A stretch of DNA of 64,000 bases from Larix kaempferi (lineage: Eukaryota > Streptophyta > Pinopsida > Pinales > Pinaceae): positions 8,246,001 to 8,310,000 of the forward strand of contig BSBM01000252.1 in NCBI GenBank assembly GCA_027924585.1, in the 5' to 3' direction. The stretch's first letter is position 1. Each line of letters opens with the position of its first letter. Of the stretch, positions 34,133-44,200 are shown piece by piece. The notes beneath the pieces were generated by a model that did no database searches, was not told the DNA's origin, and saw only the letters and a program-made list of their open reading frames with translations. The position numbers and the translations under genes were made by a program.

Positions 34133-34851
34133 TGTGAGAATTATATATAGGTTGAATACCATGAAAGAATTCTAATAGCCAAGAATCTTGAAGCAAATAA
34201 GTCCTCACTAGAATTATTCAAAGATATGCAAGAATAAGAAGAAATATTGAAACAAAAACATAAGAGAAGCAACTCAATTGATGGAAATATCATCTCATGC
34301 ATTATTCCTCAATATGAATACAACATATAAAACATCTCAAGAGAGAAAATATAATGCCTTAAAGGCAAGTTGTAAAGCACAAAAAAGTAAGGCTTACTAA
34401 AAGTATAAAACCCCCAAGGTGTCAAAAGCACTTTCAAAACACTCTAAAGGCTCACGAATTGGATGAATATGATATGGAAGCTCATGAGTGATGTAAATGG
34501 AATGTAATGATGAATTTAGGAGAGAAGAAATTGGTGGATATCGAATTGGTCAAGTGGAGAGAGTTTCCAAGTCAACTAGCTTTACCTTATCCACTAGAAA
34601 GTAGAAAAATTAGGATAAAGCTGTCTAAATCAGGAAAGTGTCTTTCTAATTCAGGAATTGCATAAAATCAAATAGAATCCAAGGAAATATGATCCAGAAT
34701 CTATCCAAACTCATTTTTGTGACTTAGGATGGAATATAGAGGCATAAAAGAAAAAACTAGGCCAACTACATAGTTTACACCTAGGAAAATTAATCTAGAT
34801 GACTAATAAAATATATCCTAAGTATGGAATGGGTTTTTAAATGTTCCAACA
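34133..34851 (-). repeat. 3' LTR of the non-autonomous element
   Basis: 719 bp; in plus reading it begins TGTGAGAATTATATATAGG and ends ATGTTCCAACA. It doubles as the empty-site reference for the copia insertion: TATGGAAGCTC here is the uninterrupted form. Confidence 0.9.
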
Positions 34852-34868
34852 CTCCCCCTTAAGCCTGA
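34852..34868 (-). promoter_or_regulatory. Polypurine tract of the non-autonomous element
   Basis: The minus strand reads TCAGGCTTAAGGGGGAG directly before the LTR start TGTTGG. This is a classic plus-strand primer sequence. Confidence 0.85.
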
Positions 34869-35673
34869 CTATATGTGAGTAAAATACCAGAAATATAGGG
34901 CCCAAGAAACAAGGCTTATGGTCACCCCATTACAATTATTATGCCCATGTAAGCCGAGGAAACATGGAAAACCTCATGGGAATAAAACCTTCCTTCAAAA
35001 ATGGACATGTGCACACCAAAATTGCTGCTGCTCCAAACTCAAGTAGGTGTGAACTTGATCAGATTTATGGAGGAATCTTCTTTTTGGGAAGAAGTGGATC
35101 ATGCTCCAAAAACATGTGCTTGCTGAGATAAGGTTGAAATGAGAATTGATGATGTCCTCCATCTTCTGTGCAATAGGTGCCAATAATCATGCAGTGGACT
35201 AGATGCATGACAGTAAGAGTGAAACCATCCACTCCAAACTGTAATTTTTCCTCCATAGTATTCAATAACACATCAAAAAGAAACCCAAGGAGAGGTTATG
35301 AGTGTGTATGAGCTGTAACAACTAGATGATGATTCGAACCAGAAGACATATGAGAGAACTAAGAGATGTCTCCAACTTCTTGAAAAACGTGTTGGCAATC
35401 ATGTAGGAACTGGCAAGAGCATGGACAGAGGAAGTGAAGGCGCAACCAACAACCTCAACTATATATTGATTTCCAAATAAATATAGATCACCTTCTTGGA
35501 TACCATTGACCAGCAAAGGATACTCAATATCTAAAGTGTAAGAAGAGAACAATGATGAGAGATGGAAATATCTTAGTTCTTCTTCAACAATAAATTTTTT
35601 CCATTTGATCTTAAGTACCTGGAAAACAAACTCTCTGAAGCCTTATACTGGAAGACTAATTTAATCAAGAGCT
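34869..35673 (-). other. Internal region of the non-autonomous element
   Basis: About 800 bp without gag, protease, RT or integrase motifs. Two short minus-strand frames (near 35322-35552 and 35065-35271) show no feature I recognise. They could be remnants or captured host sequence. Confidence 0.55.
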
Positions 35674-35691
35674 ACCACGGATCTGATACCA
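35674..35691 (-). promoter_or_regulatory. Primer-binding site (initiator tRNA-Met type)
   Basis: The minus strand reads TGGTATCAGATCCGTGGT immediately inside the right LTR. The first ten bases equal the complement of the initiator tRNA-Met 3' end. Confidence 0.85.
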
Positions 35692-36038
35692 TGTGATAAT
35701 TCTATATAGGTTGAATACCATGAAATAATTATAATAGCCAATAATCTTGAAGCAAATAAGTCCTCACTAGAATTATTCAAAGATATGCAAGAATAAGAAG
35801 AAATATTTAAACAGAAACATAAGAGAAGGAACTCAATTGATGGGAATATCATCCCATGTATTATTCCCAATATGAATACAATATATAATACATCTCAAGA
35901 GAGAAAATAGAATGCCTTGAAGGCAAGTTGTAAAGCACAAAAAAGTAAGGCTTACTAAAAGCATAAAACCCCCTAGGTGTCAAAAGCACTTTCCAAAATA
36001 GTCTAAAGGCTCACGAATTGATTGAATATGGTATGGCA
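35692..36038 (-). repeat. 5' LTR of the non-autonomous element, first segment
   Basis: Matches 34133-34479. It is split by the copia element, whose target duplication is TGGCA (36034-36038) on this side and TGGAA on the other. The empty-site sequence in the other LTR is TGGAA, so the left copy has mutated once. Confidence 0.9.
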
Positions 36039-36631
36039 TGTTGATGTATATGTAACTTCAGAATGTATTTCATATATATATTTATTGTACCCTTATAAGA
36101 GATGTGTTATTCCTCTATAAGGAAGTGTCGTCATTTGTATTGACAAGTGTCGCAAGTGGATTAACTTGCCGATGGGTTACTAGAATACCTGATGTGGATG
36201 TCAACCCAGAATATATGTAATTGGGGTTATTAGGTTGAGTTAGCCAAGTCGGCCCCATAAGTAATTAGGCAGGTCAGGACAAGTATAAATAAAGAGTCGG
36301 GATTCTCTATTTTGATAATCTCAGAACTCACTCTTCTCTCACTCAGAAAGTGGCGCACATTGGAGGAGGAGGATCAGCTGCATAGTAGGAGACTATCTAT
36401 TGTATTTGGTTGTACTTTAGTTGAGCCATTGCTCTATCTATCTCTGAGGAAGTTGTGGGGTTTTTCACTTTAAGGTTTTCCCCATGGAAACTCTGTGTGT
36501 CCATTGTCTCATGCTTTTGATTCTTGTGATGCTTGGCATGCTTGATATGATTGTTATGCATTGATATACTGTACATGTTATTCTCTTAGTAAATATCCTA
36601 TAGCATATTGAATTAATGCTCAAAATTAACA
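36039..36631 (+). repeat. Copia-1 5' LTR
   Basis: 593 bp; begins TGTTGATGTATATGTAACTT and ends CAAAATTAACA. Contains a TATAAATA box near 36284 that suits the U3 promoter, followed by a CTCACTCTTCTCTCACTC tract. Confidence 0.92.
36282..36292 (+). promoter_or_regulatory. TATA box in Copia-1 5' LTR
   Basis: GTATAAATAAAG lies about two fifths into the LTR. The same place in the 3' LTR reads GTATAAATAGAG. Position and sequence fit a Pol II core promoter for the element. Confidence 0.6.
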
Positions 36632-37024
36632 TGGGATCAAAGCTAACCTAAGAAGAAGACACTGTGCAGTTGCAGAAGCTAGGGCTTCTTGTTTTTGGGT
36701 TTCTCTCCACAGATTTTGGAAAATCAATATGATGGATTGACTCTCCTCAGAAAGATGAATCTATCTGTCCAATCAGAATTCAATTCTGAGCACTTTCAGT
36801 TTTGGCCCTAAAAATTAGGGTTTCCTCAAAAATAGGAATTTCTGAAATCTGAAGACACAGCTGGAAGCGCATTGGAAAATCAAAAGTTTGGAGCTTTGGA
36901 TCAAGATTTTTGGTTGCGTAGATCTCTGGGAAACTCAAACCCTAATATGGCACCAGATCCAGTTTTCAGCAACAAGTGGTAAGACCTAAATCTTTTCTAT
37001 TTCCATTTGAAGTACTCTTTAAAG
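36632..37024 (+). other. Copia-1 leader with degenerate PBS
   Basis: Directly after the LTR, TGGGATCAAAGC resembles the usual TGGTATCAGAGC initiator-Met site with two changes. The remaining ~380 bp is an untranslated leader. Confidence 0.65.
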
Positions 37025-38204
37025 ATGTCTCACCACACCAAGCTTGAGGATAAGCTTGAAGGTGCTAATAACTTCCGAGCATGGAAGTATAATATTGGGT
37101 TAATCCTTGAAGAAAATGAGTTGGATACTTATATAAGTGAAGAGGTCCTTGTCCCAGAGGGAGAAGAGGCTAAGGCTCTTCAAAAAAGGAATTTGGTTAA
37201 GGCAAAGAGGATCATTGCTGATTCTATTGAAGATCATCTCATCCCCCATGTGTCATCCCTAAAGACACCAAAAGAGATGTTTGATTCCTTGACCAAATTA
37301 TTTGAAGGCAAGAACATAAATCGGAAGATGACCCTGAGGAATCAATTGAAGAATATCAAGATCCAGAATGCAGAGACTATGCAGTCATATTTCTCAAGGG
37401 TATCCCAGATAAAAGAACAACTTGAAGCTGTGGGTGAAATTGTAGAAAATGGAGAAGTGGTGATGACCACTCTTAATGGCCTCCTTAGGTCATGGGATTC
37501 CTTCATCCAAGGAATTTGTGCTAGAAAGAAACTTATCTCTTTTGGTAGACTGTGGGAAGAATGCTCACAGGAAGAAGCTCGAATTGTAGCCAAAGAAGAG
37601 AAGATGGGGAGTGAGGACCAAGCACTCACAGCTCACTCCAAAAGGCATGGTGACAAGAAAGCTCACCATCATGGCAAGAAAGGAAAATATCAGAATCAAA
37701 GAAGTAGTCCCAGACATCGAAGGGACATGACCCATGTCCGTTTCTATACATGTGATGATAAGGGACACTATGCCAGAGATTGTCCTAATAATAAGAAAGA
37801 GGGTTCTCACAAGAATAAGAACTTCAAAAGAATACATCATGCTCATGCTGCAGAGGATGATGAACCTCCCAAGAAGAGGGCTAGAGAAGATAGTGAAGAT
37901 TCTTCAAGTGATGAAGAATATGTTTTGATTTCTACTCTCACTGGAACCATTACTCATGGACGTAATGATTGGCTCATAGATAGTGGGGCTTCTAAACATA
38001 TGACAGGATTCAAAGAATACTTTGTGAATCTATCTGAACATGATTCACCCCACAAGGTGAAGCTTGGAGATGACTACCAGTATCCCATAAAAGGGAGTGG
38101 TGAAGCCTCCTATAAACTAGACTCTGGAAAGTCTATGAAGATGAAAGATGTATTCTTTGTTCCAGGACTCAAGAAGAATCTACTCTTAATCTCTGCATTG
38201 GATG
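37025..38204 (+). pseudogene. Copia-1 gag and protease (first part of polyprotein)
   Basis: The frame starts at ATG 37025 (MSHHTKLEDKLEG). Residues ~10-230 form a UBN2-type copia gag (FRAWKYNIGLILEE, TLRNQLKNIKIQNAETMQSY). A zinc knuckle near residue 240 reads FYTCDDKGHYARDC; the family has CYTC, so the first Cys is replaced by Phe. Protease shows WLIDSGASKHMT near 325 and FVPGLKKNLLLISAL at about 390. The frame is then cut by the Gypsy-2 LTR, into which it would read until 38311. The 3' continuation is at 46071. Confidence 0.9.
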
Positions 38205-40069
38205 TGTTTGTGTCAGAAATTGTTACTAAGGCTAGGGTAACAAGCCAACACAATCTCAAGAGTAAAACTCAATTCAAACTAGGGTTTTGTTTTGTGTGTT
38301 TTTGGTCATAAACTTCAAGAACATGCAGGGAATACATTCAGTAGATAAGCAACAACTAAATCATACACATATACTGATAAAGATGCATATATATCACAAA
38401 AATCCAACAAAAGACTGTACTGAAGTTCACACATAAAGGACAAGCACTACTAGAAAATACACATTAACCAGCAATGAATTTGTCATTCATGAAACTAAAC
38501 AAGTTCAAACATGAAGCCAACACAGACCAAATGAAGGGGAAAGAGTCATATATTCATAATTTCATCAGTAAATGCATATAAGAGTTACAGTACCTATCTC
38601 TGAATAAGTCTGAAAGTACAAGCAGCTAGCAGACCTCCTGATGCTCCCAAAAATCAGAACCCCTCTTCAGTCCCTTTGTCCCTCTTTTATCATTACAAAG
38701 AATTGGTTCTATTTCCCCTTCATTAGGTCGAAATTGAAACCACTGAGCAGTTACATTAACTAACTAACTCAACTAATTAACTAAAAATAGTAAATCGGAT
38801 TCCTGGCAAATATGACGAATTTCTGAAAAATAGGTGTCAAAGAAGCTTCCATATCTCTCAATTGGTGACACCTGTGTAAAACCTGAGAGAGGTTTTTGTA
38901 AATGGGTCCATGATGGACAAAAACCTCTCTTGGTTTTTAAAAATTCATCTCCAGTCAATCAGAATCTGCCCCACAATATGAACACTAAAACAGGAAAATA
39001 TTAAATCTTTAAAATCCCTGGAAAATAGGCTGCAACGATTAAACTGAATCTTTCAATCCTTGATAGCTGTTACAAAACTGAGAGAGGTTTTTTTAGATGG
39101 GTATCTTAGGAACAAAAACCTCCTTCAGTTTTCAAAAATTCCTCTCCATCAGCTCGCGGTCTGCATTTGACTTCAATTACTCAAACAGGAAAAACTAAGC
39201 AGAATTCTCAGTGATCTGTGCATTTCACTGGATAAATACTTTTGACTGCTTGAGAAACTCTTTGTCTGATTCATCTGCTTCTTGTTTCTTAGATGCCCAT
39301 AATAATATTGCTTCTTCATTCAAAGTTTCCTTCTCATAGAGTACTTCCAAAACCTTTGAGAACATTGGAGCAAACTCTTTCCCACTTTCCAAACAAATTT
39401 CTTCAAACTTCAAGAGCACTTCAACCTCATCATCTTCAGATTTAGAATCTCCTGCCGAAAATCATGCCCCATTCCACGGTCTATCACGATTTTGCCATAA
39501 ATCGGCATACAGTTGCCAGATAGTTGCCGTTATCTTCCTCACATGAGATTGACGCCTATTCACAAAAAAAACTTGGCAAAACACATATCAAACATGACCA
39601 ATGATTTATTTAACACTTCCCCAGCGAAATCCCCAAAAAATCGGACTGAAAAATGACCATTCTGGAAAAAAACGATTTTTTTGTAGCGCGCCCTTTGTTA
39701 AAATTTTGCCTAGCGCTACAGGAATAGCTGTCATGCCAGAATTTAGCAGTTTTTCAACTTTCTGCTAATTTGTCGGAGGTTTTAAAAGTTACTTGATTTA
39801 AGAAACGAGTCTAACTGTTCTCTCAACACATTAATGAATCAACCTTTGAAAATATGACTTTCTTTAACCCCCTTTAAAATATAAAAGATCATCAAAATCA
39901 AATAAAATCTAAAAAGAATGGGCTCAAAACTTATTCAATCACCCATAGAGTTTCTAAGGAGACTAAAACTAAAACTTAAAACCAAAAATTTAACCGAGGT
40001 AGATTGAAAAACAAACCAAAAACTTGAGAAAATAAATCAAAAAATGGAGAAAAATTTACTGACTTAACA
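38205..40069 (-). repeat. Gypsy-2 3' LTR (1865 bp)
   Basis: Begins TGTTTGTGTCAGAAATTG and ends TTTACTGACTTAACA in plus reading. It includes the eIF2B-epsilon-like fragment (39225-39450) and two related hairpins (38876-38940 and 39070-39136). In those hairpins GAGAGAGGTTTTT faces AAAAACCTC with a loop of roughly 25 nt. Confidence 0.94.
39225..39450 (-). pseudogene. Captured eIF2B-epsilon W2-domain fragment, 3' LTR copy
   Basis: The minus strand encodes about 75 residues matching, from memory of the family, the C-terminal W2 (eIF5C) domain of the eIF2B epsilon subunit. That subunit is the guanine-exchange catalyst for eIF2. An acidic lead (SEDDEVEV) is followed by LLKFEEICLESGKEFAPMF, a LYEKETLNEEAILLWA block and ADESDKEFLKQ, closing with VFIQ. 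The family then has Trp-Leu (IQWL); here TGA replaces the Trp codon. The fragment is in the same orientation as the retrotransposon. No intron is visible within it. It is absent from Gypsy-1. Confidence 0.85.
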
Positions 40070-40088
40070 TCTGGCTCCAGCTGCGGGA
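40070..40088 (-). promoter_or_regulatory. Conserved motif next to Gypsy-2 3' LTR
   Basis: The minus strand reads TCCCGCAGCTGGAGCCAGA, one base different from the motif beside the Gypsy-1 3' LTR. It occupies the polypurine-tract position but is not a purine run. Confidence 0.6.
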
Positions 40089-40258
40089 TGAAGTCCTCCC
40101 TGTGAGGCTTCAAGAACCTGTAGACCAGTGCCTTCTGTCTGCTACCTTATCTACTTGTCTGTAAAACTTCCATTGGGCTATGGAGTCTTTATTCAATCCT
40201 TCACTCACACCGGCATGTACAATGAAAATCAATTCTCTTTCTCTGAGGAACCTTCCAT

Positions 40259-43200
40259 CTACTGAATCAACTCGAAACCCCATTTCCAATGTAACCAAGA
40301 AAGAATTTGATCAACCCACCAAAACTGGTTTCCAACTCCAAATATATATATAATCAGAAATATTGGAAAACATGAAGAGCAGAGATTTAACAACTTATAT
40401 CCACTTTCATCAAATAGTGTCTCTGAAATAACAGATTTATAACCTGGTATTGACTCTAAATAATCTGCTACTGGATCATAAAAATTTCCATGAGTTACCT
40501 CTTCCCGCTCTATGAAAAAGACAGGCTGTCCATAAGAATATTTTGTTCCATGAATATCAATCAGGCATTGGCGATAAAAGACATCTGGATCAGCCTGAAT
40601 TTGCTCTGGATTTTTTTGGATAGTATCATTAATAATGTTAATAAGCTGAACCTCCTTTTCCACACTGTCTTCAAATGAATGACTATTAGGCATTGGCTTT
40701 TGCTGTTCAAGGATAATAGACTGAATGCATTCTTGAATCTGCTGATCAGATTGTAACATATCACACTCCTCACAGATTTCTGGGTCTTTCTTTTCAATTT
40801 CATCATCATATTTATTAAAAATTAGACCATCTTCAAAATGATTTTGAACAGCAGATTTATCATAACCATGAATGTAAGCAACTTCTGAAAATTTTTGAAC
40901 AGCCTGGCCTTCATCAAATTTAATATCAAAACCAAAAGGGATAGAGTCTAATTCATCACAAAATTCTTGTCTTGGAACCCTAATCTCTTCATCATAGCAA
41001 GGAGTATTCTGAGAAATTTTGAATGATAATGCTAAAGGTTCATCTTTTCCTTCATCCTGATCAATCTGAGCATTTGCAAACTCATCTGTTAGCTCAAGAA
41101 ATTTCTTGATTTCAATGTCATCTTCGAAGACCCTCCAATGCTTAACATTATCAGGTACACAAGGCCTGTACCTCACTTCTATAGGATACCTTAACTGAGT
41201 AGTCTTAGGAATTCTGAAATATGAGGCTGCTAGAGCCAATGAATCAGATGTTTCATTATGATTCCTTGGAATATGAGTAATATTAAATGCTATGAAGTAA
41301 TTTTCCAGCATATCCCATACCTTATTTCTGTAAATCTTCAGCAAACCCTGCTTTACTTGATAGTTGTTCTTCACCTGTTGAACAACCAACTCGGAGTCGC
41401 CATATGCAGCAATTTGCTGAATGCCTAAGTCTTTTGCAGCTTTCAATCCCAGTAAAAGTGCTTCATACTCAGCAGTGTTGTTAGTAGTGACAAATTCCAG
41501 CTTATACATGAGTTTGACTGTCTCACCTCCAGGAGAAATGAGCAGAACTCCAGCTCCAGCACCTTCTTTGCACGAGGATCCATCAAAGTACAACTGCCAC
41601 AATACATCTTCGTCTTCTCTGTTGCGTTTTACATGCTGTTCTTTTTGTACTTGTAACAGACCAGCAGAATTCTCCTCTTCACTAAACTGTAATATGCATG
41701 AACCAAGGTATTTGTCCACAGAGTACATTGGGTGATTTGTAGGATTTTTATCATCTGTGACTATGTAAGCAAGCTGTATCTCTCTGTAAAGTCTCCTATT
41801 TTCTCCACCAAAAACAGGAATGGTGGCATAAGAGAGGTCCATCTGTAATGTTCCCCCAACCTTCTTAGCCCATGACCTAGACAGAAGCAAGCCAAATTTT
41901 GGTGTGATGTCAGCTACTACAACATCCATTATCACACTTTTCATGGGCAACTGAGTAAGGTTGACAACCATGTCTTTTATTACTCCTAGACACTTCACAG
42001 CTCGAGAGTCAAAGGCATATAAATCATGGTAAGGTTTGGTGACATTAAGGCCCAGGGATTCCATTACAGCTTTTGGCATCAAGTTATGGGATGCTCCTGA
42101 ATCTAACAGGCAATTGTGAATCATTTGCTCATGTACTGTCAAGGTTACATAGAAAGGAGGAGAAGCACCAGCCTCATTTTCAGTCTTCTCAGCCAGAGCT
42201 GATCCAATGAAAATTCTAGGGTTTTCTTCCTGCAAGTTAACTGTATCTGAAACAGGCTGATTACTGGGTACATTCATCACTTTCAGAACTGTATCTTTAT
42301 ATGAAGGATTCTTTATTAACTCAATCAAAGGTACAGGAATCTTTAACTTCCCTAGTTCATTCTCCAGACTAAAATTCTGAACAGATTTATTTACCTCTTC
42401 AACTTCAACATTCTTCTTTGATTTTTCTGCAGATTGCTTCTTCTCTATGATAGGATCAGTTATTTGTTTAGCAGGAACAGGTGCAGCAGGAACCGCTTCC
42501 TTCTTCTTCGGAGCTTGGGCCACTTGTTTTGGACCTGATCTGAGATTTATGGTTTTTTTAAGTGGTCCATTATGAGGAACAACAACAGTTATAGCAGCAT
42601 TTTCCAAGCATAAATCATCTTCAGTTTCAAACATATCAGCATTACAGTATTCTGAATTCAGAAAATCTTCTTCAGTAACAAAACCTGTAAACAATCTATC
42701 TCCAATGTGGTTCATATCCTGATCAGTCTCAGTCTCTTCAAAGAGCAACTGTTGATCAATTTCTTCTTCATCAAATAAATTATTTTGAAAGGGTGGGGGC
42801 ACTTTTTGATCCTCATTTTCCCTCCTTTCTTGCTGGATGTCATTATTTCTTCGCTCCCTTGGCATGAATCTAGGAGCAAACTGTCTTCTAAACTGATTTT
42901 GGTTATTTGGGTTCCTCTGAGCTTCTGGAGCAGGTTTAGCAGAATTCTTTTCAAGCTCTAGTTTATTCAACTTTGCAGTAAGGATCTTAACCACTTTAGC
43001 CATCTCATCTATCTTGGTCTCAGCAGACTGAGAAGCAGAACCTGCTGTGACAGCTTCTTTCTTTCCTTTTCTTTCATACAGCTGTTGATCTGTTTCATTC
43101 TTAAGTCTGTTTGAAGCTAGCAAATTAGACTCTACCTCTAAAGCTGCATCTTGCATGTTCAGCAGGGTGATAGGTCTTCTTTCTCTCAACAACAAAGAAA

Positions 43201-44125
43201 ATTCATGATCAAAAGCATTTGCATAAGTTAACTTAGCTGATGTTTCTGTAGGTTTAATTTCTGCTAGAATTCTACTGTACATCTTATTAAACCTTTTGGA
43301 AAAATCTGCAACAGTCTCATCTTTCTTTCTTCTGAGAGCTCCAAACTCAGTTATATAGTATGTATGATCCTTTGTGTCTCCCCATTGTCTCATGAAAAGA
43401 TCATGGAGTTCTTCAATGATGGTAATTGAGCTAGCAGGCAGGTCTCTAAACCATTTTCTTACATCCCCTTCTAGACTCTGAACAAATACCCTCATCCACA
43501 CATCTTTAATCTCAATATTCTGATTATCAGCATAATTCAGGAAAGCCTCCCAATGTTCCTCAGCAGTGATTTCCCCTTGTCCATTGAATTTAGGCATATA
43601 TTTCTGATAATCACCTCCAGGCAATGCATGTAGAGGCTGAGGTAAAACTAATGGTGCATACCTAGTTGCAACCATGCGGTCCATCATATCCATGGGTGGG
43701 TTTTGACCTGCCATTTTTGTATTGACTGATTGTGAAGATGTGGAAACTTGACTAGAACCTTTCTGAAAAGGGTTCTTTCCTACTTTCAGCTGAAAGATAG
43801 GTATTTTATCAGGAGAGGAAATCTTAGCTTTCAAAAAACTTTGGGGATTAGTAAAGACCTGGAAAGTACTTTTAGGGATGATAGGTTTTATCCAAGGTAA
43901 AGTTTCAGCTGAACTTAATGATATGCCCAACTGGTCAGGGTCACGGGAAGCTGGCAAAGATTGAGATTTTCTGAGTTTGTTTGCTGTTTTCAAAATCTGC
44001 TCAGGGTCTGTCACACCCAGTTTCAATGGAGAAACATGCCTATTCCTGGTCCCAATCCCTTTAGAAGCCACTGTGACTTCTTTTTGGTGAAAATAGCCTT
44101 TGAAAAAGTGCTGGTTCAAGTCCAC
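40259..44125 (-). CDS. Gypsy-2 gag-protease-aRNH polyprotein, intact
   Basis: An uninterrupted 1288-codon frame starting MDLNQHFFKGYF, 54 bp from the PBS. Residues ~165-360 form the gag capsid domain (YMPKFNGQGE, WFRDLPASS, FMRQWGDTKDHTYY). No zinc knuckle is seen; an acidic, Lys/Pro-rich linker follows. Retropepsin has LLDSGASHNLM near 671. An archaeal-type RNase H spans about 840-970 with all four acidic positions kept (YFDGSS, AEYEALLLGL, YGDSELV, ETSDSLALAAS). The ~300-residue tail is acidic and specific to this element. Near residues 1245-1270 it has a hydrophobic stretch (FPIFLIIYIFGVG) that could span a membrane. RT and integrase are missing, yet the frame is open, which suggests recent mobility or selection. 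Confidence 0.9.
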   Translation of the reverse strand: MDLNQHFFKGYFHQKEVTVASKGIGTRNRHVSPLKLGVTDPEQILKTANKLRKSQSLPASRDPDQLGISLSSAETLPWIKPIIPKSTFQVFTNPQSFLKAKISSPDKIPIFQLKVGKNPFQKGSSQVSTSSQSVNTKMAGQNPPMDMMDRMVATRYAPLVLPQPLHALPGGDYQKYMPKFNGQGEITAEEHWEAFLNYADNQNIEIKDVWMRVFVQSLEGDVRKWFRDLPASSITIIEELHDLFMRQWGDTKDHTYYITEFGALRRKKDETVADFSKRFNKMYSRILAEIKPTETSAKLTYANAFDHEFSLLLRERRPITLLNMQDAALEVESNLLASNRLKNETDQQLYERKGKKEAVTAGSASQSAETKIDEMAKVVKILTAKLNKLELEKNSAKPAPEAQRNPNNQNQFRRQFAPRFMPRERRNNDIQQERRENEDQKVPPPFQNNLFDEEEIDQQLLFEETETDQDMNHIGDRLFTGFVTEEDFLNSEYCNADMFETEDDLCLENAAITVVVPHNGPLKKTINLRSGPKQVAQAPKKKEAVPAAPVPAKQITDPIIEKKQSAEKSKKNVEVEEVNKSVQNFSLENELGKLKIPVPLIELIKNPSYKDTVLKVMNVPSNQPVSDTVNLQEENPRIFIGSALAEKTENEAGASPPFYVTLTVHEQMIHNCLLDSGASHNLMPKAVMESLGLNVTKPYHDLYAFDSRAVKCLGVIKDMVVNLTQLPMKSVIMDVVVADITPKFGLLLSRSWAKKVGGTLQMDLSYATIPVFGGENRRLYREIQLAYIVTDDKNPTNHPMYSVDKYLGSCILQFSEEENSAGLLQVQKEQHVKRNREDEDVLWQLYFDGSSCKEGAGAGVLLISPGGETVKLMYKLEFVTTNNTAEYEALLLGLKAAKDLGIQQIAAYGDSELVVQQVKNNYQVKQGLLKIYRNKVWDMLENYFIAFNITHIPRNHNETSDSLALAASYFRIPKTTQLRYPIEVRYRPCVPDNVKHWRVFEDDIEIKKFLELTDEFANAQIDQDEGKDEPLALSFKISQNTPCYDEEIRVPRQEFCDELDSIPFGFDIKFDEGQAVQKFSEVAYIHGYDKSAVQNHFEDGLIFNKYDDEIEKKDPEICEECDMLQSDQQIQECIQSIILEQQKPMPNSHSFEDSVEKEVQLINIINDTIQKNPEQIQADPDVFYRQCLIDIHGTKYSYGQPVFFIEREEVTHGNFYDPVADYLESIPGYKSVISETLFDESGYKLLNLCSSCFPIFLIIYIFGVGNQFWWVDQILSWLHWKWGFELIQ

Positions 44126-44178
44126 CTCTTAAACCAGAAAAATGATAAGTATCCCAGGGAAGATATGCTTCAACTTCG

Positions 44179-44196
44179 TCCCCGGCAACGGCGCCA
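44179..44196 (-). promoter_or_regulatory. Gypsy-2 primer-binding site (tRNA-Asp)
   Basis: The minus strand reads TGGCGCCGTTGCCGGGGA, a full 18-base complement of the plant tRNA-Asp 3' end, four bases inside the right LTR. Confidence 0.93.
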
Positions 44197-44200
44197 AAGA

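Noticed and set aside
34133-36038. Interpreting the similarity between 34133-34850 and 35692-36038 as a simple tandem duplication
   Set aside because: PBS, PPT, TG/CA ends and the TAATG duplication show these are the two LTRs of one element, with the right one split by Copia-1.
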